Assembly (NCBI RefSeq): GCF_001625305.1
Contig: NW_017803910.1
Span: 2,521,754 to 2,585,753, forward strand
Direction of reading: 5' to 3'
From: Branchiostoma belcheri
Taxonomy: Eukaryota; Chordata; Leptocardii; Amphioxiformes; Branchiostomatidae
Length of the DNA: 64,000 nucleotides
In this document: piece after piece, positions 1-12,300 of the stretch
Layout of the letters: each line of letters starts with the position of its first letter
Numbering within the stretch: position 1 is the first letter of the stretch
Notes under the pieces: generated by a model
What the model saw: only the letters and a program-made list of their open reading frames with translations
Database searches by the model: none
What the model was told of the DNA's origin: nothing
Program-made: the position numbers and the translations under genes

Positions 1-353
1 CTAAGGCAGTTTCGAAGCTGAATAGCCAGGTATGTTCTCTCTTGTCTTATTGAGTTCTTGGATAATTGTTGTTTTTTGTTGTCCGAGTACATGTAGTTCT
101 GCCAAATATCCTGCAGTGTTCAGTGTTCTTTTTGCATTTTTTTGTTTTCCCGGTTTATTCAACACTGTTACATAGTGGCTCTTGTAATAGTGCTGGTATA
201 CATGTACTTTGTTTTGTTTAAAATCTTGGTATCTGTTTTATTTGACAGTTGAAGTACACAGAAAACCTGCGCGATGCCCTAACCCAGTACCACATCACAG
301 CTGATATGCCTGCTATCAAGGAGGCCAGGAGGGCTCAGGAAATACAGAGCGAG
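1..353 (+). CDS. NEB: nebulin SR0: end of e module and f module
   Basis: Exons 1-29 (3' end only, reading KAVSKLNSQ) and 249-353 (f, 35 residues, starting LKYTENLRDALTQY). The f module resembles that of SR1 (shared EARRAQEIQS end) and differs from the TRPQHKMPAD type used further on, so the first two super-repeats form their own subfamily. The upstream part of the gene is missing. Confidence 0.93.
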
Positions 354-3300
354 GTACAAAATTCCAACACATGTCCCTATGCATTCTCGTGTCCTTTTTG
401 ATCTTCTTCCTTTTCTTCTGTTGGCTGCTAATTGCATGTGACTGAGTTTTTTCCAGTCCATTTCTTAATTTTTATGACTTTGAATTCGATTCTGATGTAA
501 AAAAATTTGTTCGCAGCATAACTACACCAAGGACAGGCCCACCAGCTACACTACAGTATATGAGACCCCACTCATCAAGCAAGCAGAGTTGGTGGCCAGA
601 CTACAGAGTGATGTAGGTCTACCATTATGTCTCTTGCAATATCATTGAATAACTAACTTACCAATCCTGGCATGCTTAACTTCAACAGTACAATTAATGA
701 GTTCTTTGTTCATTGATAGATTATAACAAAGATGTGAAAGAGGATGAGAAATTTGTTTTATATTTAAATCTAGATTCCCTACAAGAAAGATGTGCGTGAG
801 GCTGAAGTGAAACAGTTTCCAGTCCACGACACTCCAACCTACGAGCACATGCTGCAGCTTACAAAGTACCAGAGCGACCATGTCTACAAGGATGAGGCTA
901 AGGAGATTATGGAGAAGGGACACAGTCAGTACCCCTTCACTCCTGAGATGTCCAGGGTGGAAGATGCTGAAAAAGTCAAGTCTGAGGTACACACAAATAT
1001 GTATGGTACCCTCAAGGAGGGTTACTGTTCTTGTCCTTGTTTACTAGTTTCGATGTTTGAACTCTAAGAGTGGTACATAGTTTAGTTAATGATGGAACTA
1101 AAACTCCTGTTTATGTCTTTTTTTAGCGGTTGTACAAGGAGAACTATGAGAAGTGGAAGTCCAGGTACACCATGCTTGTTGATGACCCCAAGATTGTCCA
1201 TGCTAAAGAGGTGGCTACACTGCAGAGTGAGGTATTATGTGCAGCTTGTACATGTATATTAATATATGTGTATTTTTTTGATAACTTTTTTTTGTATAAT
1301 GTATTATCTAGCTGTTAGGAAGTTTATTTTTTCAATGTTAATGCTGGTATGTAGCACAAGCTAACAGTTGTGAACTATCTATTTGTTCCCCAGAACAAGT
1401 ACAAGGAGCAGTATGAGAAGGACAAAGAACAGGGGAAATCTGAAACTGTGGATTCTGTCAACATCCAGAGGGCAAAAGATGCCATGGAAATGGCCAGTGA
1501 GGTGGGTTCATGTGATGGTTGCTGCCTGAAACATCTTTTTTTCACATTTTTCAAAATCTTGAGTAACAATTTCATTGTGTATCTCATTACCTGGATGTCT
1601 AACTTTTATCAACACTTCATAAAGATAAATGAAAGCATAATGCTATCATTGGTACTAGGTTTTGTGTAGCAAACTTTGATTCATATTTTTTTGCAGGTGA
1701 ACTATACCAAAGAAGCCCTCAGGGAGGCCCACAGTAAGGGATACAATGCAGTGGACTCAGTCCCCTACATGACTGCCAAAGCAGCAGCTGAGATCAGCAG
1801 TGAGGTACGTTCCATGTTTACATTTTTGTTGTTTGTTCTTGACAATGTTTACCTATGTCTCAAGGTGGCGATTTCATACATTTCATCCAAGTGTGTCTAC
1901 AAAGTATATTTTGTATGGTTTATCTGTTGATCAGTGTTTCTAGCATAGTTAACAGTAATGTGTACTTGTAAGATTTTTTCATGGTACAAAAGATCTCTTA
2001 CTTCTCATCCTTACTGTTTAGATACACACTGATTTTTCCCTGGTCACTCTTGTGTTGAACAGGTGAAGTACACAGAAAAGCTGCGTGAGGCTCTGTCCCA
2101 GTATCTGATCACACATGATGTACCTGCTATTCTGGAGGCCAGGAGGGCCCAGGAGATCCAGAGTCAGGTACAGACTTAACTGAATGAAGCTCTTGGGAAT
2201 TGATCAGACACAGTGTGAATGTTTACGTCTTCTCTTTTTTAAAATTGGCTGGAAGAATGTGCAGAACAGTTCAGATGTGAACATTGAAACAAGTATGATT
2301 TTAGTAGACTTTATATGCCATATAAATTGGGTAATGAAAGACTTTCTTTGAGTATTGAAGATTGACGATTTAACCATTTTTCCAGCATAACTACACCAAG
2401 GACAGGCCTACCAAGTACACCACAGTGTATGAGACTCCTCTCATCAAGCAAGCTGAGCTGGTGGCTCAACTACAAAGTGATGTAAGTACTCTCGAACAGT
2501 TAGTATCTTCTTACATGTACATGAATACCTGGTATTTCTGTTGTATTTCGACCTATAGACTTATGCCATAGCTCAAGTATTTATATCACTTGTCTGGAGT
2601 AGCCAGTCATACATCTATCAGTCAAGAAGTGTATTCTTTGTGATAGCTGTAAGTTGCTTCTTTGATACTATTAGGATTCAAATTTGTGGAAGATATCTCT
2701 CAGTTTTGTAAAAGTGGTGTGTTGTTTTAAAGCTGACAATTACTTTGCTGCTGGCCCCATCATAGATTCCTTACAAGAAAGAGTTGAAGGAGAGTGTTCG
2801 GAAGCAGTTTCCAGTCCACGACACTCCAACCTACGAGCACATGCTGCAGCTTACAAAGTACCAGAGTGACCATGTCTACAAGGATGAGGCTAAGGAGATC
2901 ATGGAGAAGGGACACAGTCAGTACCCCTTCACTCCTGAGATGTCCAGGGTGGAAGATGCAGAGAAGATTAAATCTGAGGTATCGTATCTAGTCATATCTT
3001 AGCTTTACCTGAATTCTTTTTCAAGTACATGTACAATTTATATTTATTTGGTCTTCAGTAACGATAAGCTGTACAAGTAAAGTACACAGTACAAGGAAAT
3101 AGAACGGAAATACAAAGAACTTTCTTTTTCTTGCTCCAGGAAAGGTTAAAAGTATTCTGTACATGTTGTATCTTATGTGTTTCATGGTAACCTTTCTTGC
3201 TTCAGCGCTTGTACAAAGCCAACTATGAAAAGTGGAGAGCACAGTACTCCAAGAGTGTCGATGATCCTGACATTGTTCATGCCAGGGAAGTTGGAGAGCA

Positions 3301-6300
3301 ACAAAGCGAGGTACGTAATGTTCAGAAATCTTATTTTTACGTCCATAAGTCATTTCTAATACTCTAAAGGGATATTACCACATTTCAACTTGTTGACAGG
3401 TGAATCTGTTCTATTAGGTTAATAGTGTAACATTTATTTGACACTGTTAATTGCTGACATACATGTACCTTCCTTTGCATAGTGTTAATGACACCTTCTG
3501 TTGTTTACTTTGCTGTTTCAGAACAAATACCGTGAGCTTTATAAGAAAGAACGTGGGAAGACAAATGCTCTGCCTCCTGACACTGTGGACAACGTCAGAG
3601 CAAAGGCTGCTGCCGAAATCTCCAGTGAGGTTTGTAACTGTCACAGTGACTATTGTTATCAAGATTATGCTGTGCTTGTCTCATAGCTCTATATTTTATG
3701 TTACTTGCTTATGACTGGCTTGGATTTTGGTAGAGATTACATGCTAATTGTGAACATATTGAGACAGGTGCACTGCATGTAGGAAAGAGTTTTAAGTAAA
3801 CAAAGACTTTTCTCAGAATTGAGACACTTATAAAGCAATCCAACAAACAGTATAGACAAGTAATAAGATGTTGTATAACATCATACTTTTCATTTTCTTA
3901 TGATATTACAATGCCTACCTGTGTACGTACATGCATAAATGTATGTCCGCTTCAATACCTCTGTTCTTTCGATTTATAGGTGAGGTATACACAGGATGCT
4001 CAGAAGGAAGCCCGCAGCAAGCCCTTCAATGCCATGATGTCACTCGCCACCCTCACTGCCAAGGTTGTGGCAGGTTTAACCAGCCAGGTAACTACAAAAA
4101 ATGCAAAATACATTCACAATGCACGCAACATTTCCCCCCACACGAAAGTAAGCTGTCCCTATGACCCGACATGACCTTGGCACCATTTTTGAATCTGCTC
4201 AGCCCCGGGGCCGGCTGAAAATGGTCGTTTTAGGCAAAGTTGTGGTCGTTTGTGAACCCAATTTGGGGTGGTCGCGGTCACAGAAGACAAGACCAATGGT
4301 TGTTTTATGAACGTGGTTGCTGGACCAAGTTCGACTGTATCTCTTGGCTATACTGCACACTGTGTGTCTCTGTCCACGGTGCTGAAAGTTCTGCTACTAT
4401 GGTTTTCAGGCATCCGTTACTGGAGTACTTCTCTGTGAGGCAGAAGTGCAGACTTTTTGCCTTTAACAATTGGTAGTTCACCATTCTGAGGACCATATTG
4501 GGTGGCAAATTGTGATAAGAGGATTAAGGTGCCAGTTCTTGGCTTGCGCACACAGGCAGTACACAAGAACTGTGGCTGTCTTGTATGGCACTTGCGATGG
4601 CACATGTGATCTCTTGTGGATGTTTTGTGATGGCACCACATGTACATGCTGAATGCAGTTTAACCTTTAGGACACTAGACTAGCCATTACACTAGCAAGT
4701 CTTTATTGGTTATCATTAGTTAGCAGCAGGAAAAAGGTTAATAAGTACCCTAGTTGAGCAATCGACAATGTGTTTTTTTTTATCAAAGTCCACCTCTTTC
4801 CTTGCTGATGTTGAGACTAAAAATTTGAGCCGATGTTGAGAATATGGTCTTATTTATCAAGATAGCTAACAGACTTTTCAATTTCCTTTGAATTGCTGAA
4901 CAGAGGAAGTACACAGACAGGGCAGCCAGGATTCGTTCCCGCTTTAACATGCCGGCAGACACGCCCAGCATTCAGGAGGCAAAGAGGGTGCAAGAGCTTC
5001 AGAGTCAGGTAAAGTACATACATGTACATCTGCTACACTGTTAGTGTGTTAGACCTGTCTCTTTTAGATATTTCTGGGACAGGAAGGTTAGATGTGTGAA
5101 CAGTGTGAACGAAAAGCAGAATTACACCAAATTGTATTTCTAGCTTTTGGAACCGGTCCTTTTCTGTTTGCCATTTCTTTCAGGAAATTAATGTAAAATT
5201 TTTTGCCTTATTTTCAGTATCTCTACACCAAGGATCGGCCGACAACCTACACTACTGTGTATGACACTCCTTACATAAAGCAGGCAGAGCACGTGGCACA
5301 GCTGCAAAGTGATGTAAGATATTCAAAAGTCTTTATATTCTCTTCCAGTTCCATCCATATTCAAAACCATGTTTTTGGTTTCCACTATGTTCATTTTGTG
5401 TAGGTCATGGAATAAAAAACTTTCTTGGCTCTGCACATATTTTGCACCAGATTCCTTATAAGAAAGAGATGAAGGAAGCTGAAGTGAAGCAGTTCCCAGT
5501 CCACGAGACCCCAGTGTACCTGTACCAACTTCAAGTGTCTGGGTACCAGAGTGACCATGTCTACAAGGATGAGGCTAAGGAGATCATGGAGAAGGGACAC
5601 AGTCAGTACCCCTTCACTCCTGAGATGTCCAGGGTAGAAGAGGCTGAAAAAATTAAATCTGAGGTACGACACTCTACTACATGTGGTTTGATTGCTCATG
5701 GTTTATGTTTCCTAAATGTTTATCATTTAGTAATTTTACATTTCTTACGTGTATGTCAAATATCCTAGAGGAATTGATGATGTATTGTTTAACGTTAATG
5801 TCATTTCATTAGTTGTTGCTTTTTTTGTCTCCGACAGAAACTGTACAAGGAAGCTTTTGAGAAGCAGCGAGGCCACTTCACTGTCCGTGTGGATGACCCT
5901 CAAATCACTCATGCCAAGGAAACAACTGATCTACAGAGCGAGGTATGAGATTTTCTCATCTCTTGAAATAACTTTTTTTTATTCTTCATCACCAGGGTTT
6001 TTGTTTGAATCATAGCTTTGTTAAGGTAGTCTAGTTCATTCTACCCTTCTTTTTTTCTAAAGTGCAACTGTGTGGGGTGCATCACACCTTTGAAAGGAAT
6101 TTGGTCATAAAAAACAATTTTGTTATATTTTCCAGAACAAGTACAAGGAACAGTACCTACAGGATAAGGGGAAGGGTCAGATGTTGCCTTTTGATGCCAT
6201 GGAGAACATGAGAGCTAAGGAGGCCATGGACATTGCCAGCGAGGTCTGTCAAAGTTTTTGAAGTTTGTTTTCGTATTATGTCCTTTTGTCATCAGTCTGT

Positions 6301-9300
6301 TAGAAATACTTACAAAACAGTTATCATCAACTCAGTTAACCCTGCTACCTAACCCTTTAACACATAAAGAAGTGGTAACCAAACGGCCAGTTACGTGTGC
6401 TAAAGATACATGTGTAACTAAGATATTGACAACTCAAACTGTGGGACATTTTATTAGCCTCTGCCTATAAAGAAAAAGTCAAACGACAATAGTGAAGGTA
6501 AAACCTTATGAGACAATACACTGAAGTTCTATTTTCTCCCTGTCAATTTACACTATTACTCGTTTACTTGCAATCATCTTTTGGGCATGAATTTGCAAAT
6601 AAAAATTAATATTATTTCATAAAAGTGGTCCTCAGTGATTGAAAGCCTGATTTCTTGTCATCCTCCAGGTGAAGTACGTGAAGAAAACTCGTTCTGAGAT
6701 GCAGAATCAGATGTTCACGTCTGTGGACACTCTGGGGAACCTGACAGCCAAGGCCTGTATGGACATGATCAGCCTGGTCAAGTACAAACAGGAGGCTGAG
6801 AAGACCAGGCCGCAGCACAAGATGCCTGCTGACCTGCCTGAAGTCAAGTGGGCAAAAGAGGTCCAGCTGCTTCAGAGTCAGGTATAAAATCTTTAAATGC
6901 GCATACATGTCTCTACAGTAAGATGTGCAAAGGTTAGGTGTAATGGCTATACAGTTACAGATGCATGCAGCCACATGTGTGTGGAAAACAGCTACAGTAA
7001 CTGAATCTTATGGAATTCAGAAAAGACACATTTGTTTCTTTCCCTGTCAATGTATGTTTGTATTGTCTTTTCCTTTTTTGTATTGTCTTATGCTAGGTGT
7101 TCTATTCATACTAGATTTTGTTATCATATTCTTTAATTCTTAAACGTTGTTCTTGTCTAACTGTGTAATATGTAATTATTTTTTGTTCGTTGAATTTTGT
7201 GATAATGTTTACAGAAAAACTACACCAAGGACAGGCCAACCAGCTACACCACTGTGTACGAAACTCCACTTATCAAGCAAGCTGAGTTGGTGGCACAACT
7301 GCAAAGTGATGTAGGTATCTTTTTCCATATAAATGATTAAATGCTTCCTTTGATTTCAGATAAAGATGACCTTATCTAAAATAGGAATCGTCAAAGTTAG
7401 TAAACTGTTGTTTTTTGCTGCCAAGGCTTATTTTTTTAACAATAGAAGGATAATCTTCAAAGTTGAAAAATTAAGCATATTTCCACTAAGATTGTTCATG
7501 GTAGTTTATTCTTTTGTCAAATCAGATCCCTTACAAGAAAGAGATGAAGGAAGCTGAAGTGAAGCAGTTCCCAGTCCATGAGACTCCCCTGTATCAGTAC
7601 ATGTTACAAGTGTCTGGGTACCAGAGTGACCATAACTACAAGGATGAGGCCAAACACATCATGGAGAAGGGACACAGTCAGTACCCCTTCACTCCTGAGA
7701 TGTCCAGGGTAGAGGAAGCTGAGAAACTCAAATCTGAGGTAAGGCTATTTTGATAGCGGCTTTGACAAGTTCTCTGTCTTTTTATGGATCAGGTTTGTGC
7801 ATTATCTTGATTTATTAAAAGGAAATATGTAATATATGCTTCTTGTTGTTTGTAGAAACTGTACAAGGAAGCTTTTGAGAAGCAGCGAGGCCACTTCACT
7901 GTCCGTGTGGACGACCCTCAAATCACTCATGCCAAGGAAACAACTGATCTGCAAAGCGAGGTATGACATATACATGTGTAGGAATTTTTTTCCTTAAAAA
8001 AACAGTTGGTGTTTTGAACATTACTAGGATGCTTTTTGTACTGCTGAATTTATAACTTTGGATAGCTTATTGTGAGTCCATATTTGTTGCTGAATTTCAA
8101 GTTAAGGCCCTGTCACATGTTAAGGCCCTGTCACATACATGTATATCTAGTTGATTGTGTATGAGTGTGTTATCCTGAATTCACTGGTGGCATTTCTTAT
8201 GTCAATTTTCCAGAACAAGTACAAGGAACAGTACCTGCAGGATAAGGGGAAGGGTCAGATGTTGCCTCTTGATGCCATGGAGAACATGAGAGCTAAGGAG
8301 GCCATGGACATCGCCAGTGAGGTGTGTAGATATTTTTTTCTTATCATTGACCTTTTTCATCAGTTTCAAAGATATTGACAACTTGAAGAAGTATAAGACT
8401 TAGAAGTATAAGACTGATTACCATGTTAATTGGGAGCATGTTTTTTAACACTTCCCAGGTGAAGTATGTGAGGAAAACTCGTGCTGAGATGCAGAATCAG
8501 ATGTTCACGTCTGTGGACTCCCTGGGGAACCTGACAGCCAAGGCCTGTATGGACATGATCAGCCTGGTCAAGTACAAACAGGAGGCTGAGAAGACTAGGC
8601 CGCAGCACAAGATGCCTGCTGACCTGCCTGAAGTCAAGTGGGCAAAAGAAGTCCAGCAGCTTCAGAGTCATGTAGGAACTTTGTCATGCATTCAATTTTA
8701 TAGATCACTGTTATTGTTTCAGTGTTCTAGCCAGCCTGAAGTTTTTTCTGTCATCTCAATTTCATTTGATGTAACATGTAGAGTGCTGAAGGTGCTCCTA
8801 CTAGGTGGGTCCAAGAGCTTCACTGGAAAATTTTTTAAATGTTGACCGTCTGAAATGCTATTTCCTACATTTTGAGGGGGGAAGTTTGTTGGTAGACTAA
8901 AGTTAGTTAATGACAACTCCCATATCTTTACACTCTGATTTTTTTATGTCAAAGATGTTGGATTGTGCCATCATGATAGGCAAAATTTATCAAATGACAA
9001 AAAGATGGAAGCTGACTAGAACACTGTTGTGTTTCCTGTAATTTCTGCTACAGTAGAAGTAGATTTTTTGTAGATCTCAATTTTATGGCAGTGTTTTTCC
9101 TACAGCACACTGTATCAACCTGGTATGATTTTCTTACAGCAAAACTACACCAAGGACAGGCCAACCAGCTACACCACTGTGTATGAGACTCCTCTTATCA
9201 AACAAGCAGAGCTGGTCGCTCAACTGCAAAGTGATGTAAGTGTTATATTGTATTGTTTGTTTGTTTGTATGTTTGTTTATCAAAACTGATAGATTTCTTG

Positions 9301-12300
9301 ATGTCTAGATAGAAAATCGAAAATGCTGTTGAAGACCTGTTAATTTCTTTGTAAGATGATTGTCTACAAGTTGTTTTTTGTTGGGAAATGTTTGACAAGA
9401 AATGACAAAGTTAACAGAGCTACAAGAAGTTCAAACTTTAACCTGTGAAAGTGTGGTTGGTTGTAAACTAACTATAGTTTCTTGATGTTTTGTTAGATTC
9501 CTTACAAGAAAGAGATGAAGGAAGCTGAAGTAAAGCAGTTCCCAGTCCACGAGACAGAGCAGTACAAGTACATGTTACAAGTGTCTGGGTACCAGAGTGA
9601 CCATAACTACAAGGATGAAGCAAAACACATCATGGAGCAGGGACACAGTCAGTACCCCTTCACTCCTGAGATGTCCAGGGTAGAGGAAGCTGAAAAAATT
9701 AAATCTGAGGTACAAATTTGGATTGCTTTGGCCCACTCCCTATGTGTTGTCGTTTTTATTTTGATGCAAAATGCAAGGCATACACAAGTAATCATTCTAA
9801 GATTTGTGATTTTTAAACTGTTTTTCTGTTAGCCCTCTGAGCAGAAATGGCTTGCCTAACTTGTGGTCTTCTGTATTTTACCCAAACAGAAACTGTACAA
9901 GGAAGCATTTGAGAAACATAGAGGCCAGTTCACGGTTCGACTGGACGACCCTCAGATTGCTCATGCCAAGGAAGTATCTGATCTCCAAAGCGAGGTACGG
10001 AATGTTGCTATTTTTCCTTGAAGCGATTGTGTTACAGAATGATGCTGCCTTCTTTGAATGTTACTTGCTTCTTACTGGGGTGATGTTAACATTTAGCACA
10101 CTGAAGTATCGCATAACATTGCTTTCCGTAATTTTCCAGAACAAGTACAAGGAACAGTACCTACAGGATAAGGGGAAGGGTCAGATGTTGCCTCTTGATA
10201 CCATGGAGAACATGAGAGCCAAGGAGGCCATGGACATCGCCAGTGAGGTGTGTAGACTTCCTTCCCTTTGTACTATTATTATTACAATAAATAACCCACG
10301 GCAGATACAGATACATTCTTTTGACAAAATATTATGTAAACACACAACAAAAGTTCAGCTACACTGGGGAGCTTTTGAGACGTACTCTGTCTCCTCTTCA
10401 ACCCGATTACAGTTAGAGCTTCATCACTAGATAGCTTTCAACAACTGCTGCAGTTAGATGTGGAAAGGTTGCTTGTAACAGATCATTTGGTGTGATATAG
10501 GCAGCTGGTGTGTTGAGCGAAAGGCAGCTATGCCGACTATACCGATACAGATACAGAAACCGCACTCATCAAAAGGAGTAGGGGTATACCCTGCTTTAAA
10601 TCAAACCATCATTCATTCTTATGCAGCTAGTGCTTTCTGTTTAAAACTGGAGTGTTATGCCTTGAGTTGGTTAACAAGTTGCACCTGACACAAACAAAAC
10701 CATCTTTGGTTTTCTTGACAGTCCGGTAAAACTTGTGAACGTCAATATGGTAACAGGAAACATGATTTCTCTACTTTCCAGGTGAAGTACTACCGTCCAA
10801 CCCGAGATGAGATGCAGAATCAGATGTTCACGTCTGTGGACACCCTAGGGAACCTGACAGCCAAGGCCTGTATGGACATGATCAGCCTGGTCAAGTACAA
10901 ACAGGAGGCTGAGAAGACCAGGCCGCAGCACAAGATGCCTGCTGACCTGCCTGAAGTCAAGTGGGCAAAAGAAGTTCAGCAGCTTCAGAGTCACGTAAGA
11001 ACTTTGTTTTTCTGAGAAGATGACTTTGTTTCAAAGTTACAGTGTTTAAGCTTTGATCCAACACAAAAAGGGAACTTACCATGAATTTTGTCTGTTGGTT
11101 GGTTGATTAGAAGTTGAAGGTACAGTTGTATCTTTACATGACTTTGTGTGAACTTGGTACAATTTTTCTTGCAGCAAAACTACACCAAGGACAGGCCAAC
11201 TAACTACACCACTGTGTATGACACCCCTTTTATCAAGCAAGCTGAGCTGGTGGCTCAACTGCAAAGTGATGTAAGTGTTGAATTATTATTATTATTTTTT
11301 TTGTAGTGTTGCTTATGGTATAATGGCTTAATTTTTTTAAAGATTATGTCTCCATTTGTTTTGTTGGGAAATATTTCAGTCCATATTAACATAAGTATGT
11401 TGTGGTCATTTAACATTCAATCAGACCGTGACAAATGTAGTACAGATGTAACTGTGGCTTTTGTTTTACCCGTATCTCTCGTCAGATCCCTTACAAGAAA
11501 GAGATGAAGGAAGCTGAAGTGAAGCAGTTCCCAGTCCATGAGACTCCCCTGTATCAGTACATGTTACAAGTGTCTGGGTACCAGAGTGACCATAACTACA
11601 AGGATGAGGCAAAATACATCATGGAGAAAGGACACAGTCAGTACCCCTTCACTCCTGAGATGTCCAGGGTAGAGGAAGCTGAGAAACTCAAATCTGAGGT
11701 ATAAACAAGTCTTGAAGTTAAAACTTAAGATGATTAAAAAGACATGCTTTGTGATCTATATATAGTTTATGTAGATGTTGTAGTCCAAACTGACACATTT
11801 TAAAATCCTTCAGGCAAAAACAGTAGTTTTGTGGTTCACATTTTCTAAATGGACAAACTGTTTGGTTATTTGCAACTGCATGTTTTGGACTGCTGCAGCA
11901 CATTGTGGAATGCAACAGACCTGGTATTAATCATAATAATGTACAAGATGTAATCTCTAATGTTTCTCTGTTAATTTCCATGCACAGAAACTGTACAAGG
12001 AGAACTTTGAGAAGCAGAGAGGTCATTTCACTGTTCGCGTGGACGATCCAGAAATCCTTCATGCCAGGGAGACTGCAGCGCTGCAGAGTGAGGTAAGAAA
12101 GAAGTCTTTTTGTTACTTTTCTTTAAATATTGGAGCTTTCTTGCATGCAACCAAGATTTTTGTAGACTGTCTGCTACCTACTCCAATGCTGCTTTCACTG
12201 GATTGGCAGGCACAATGGATTTTGAGGAAGACCTTAATTGTGTGAACAAAAATTCAAGGCCTTTTCTTCCTAATCCTTTTTACAGAGGAAGTACAAGGAG

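Noticed and set aside
4240..4476. 78-codon frame in the long SR2 intron
   Set aside because: No recognisable motif, and a frame of this length is plausible by chance.
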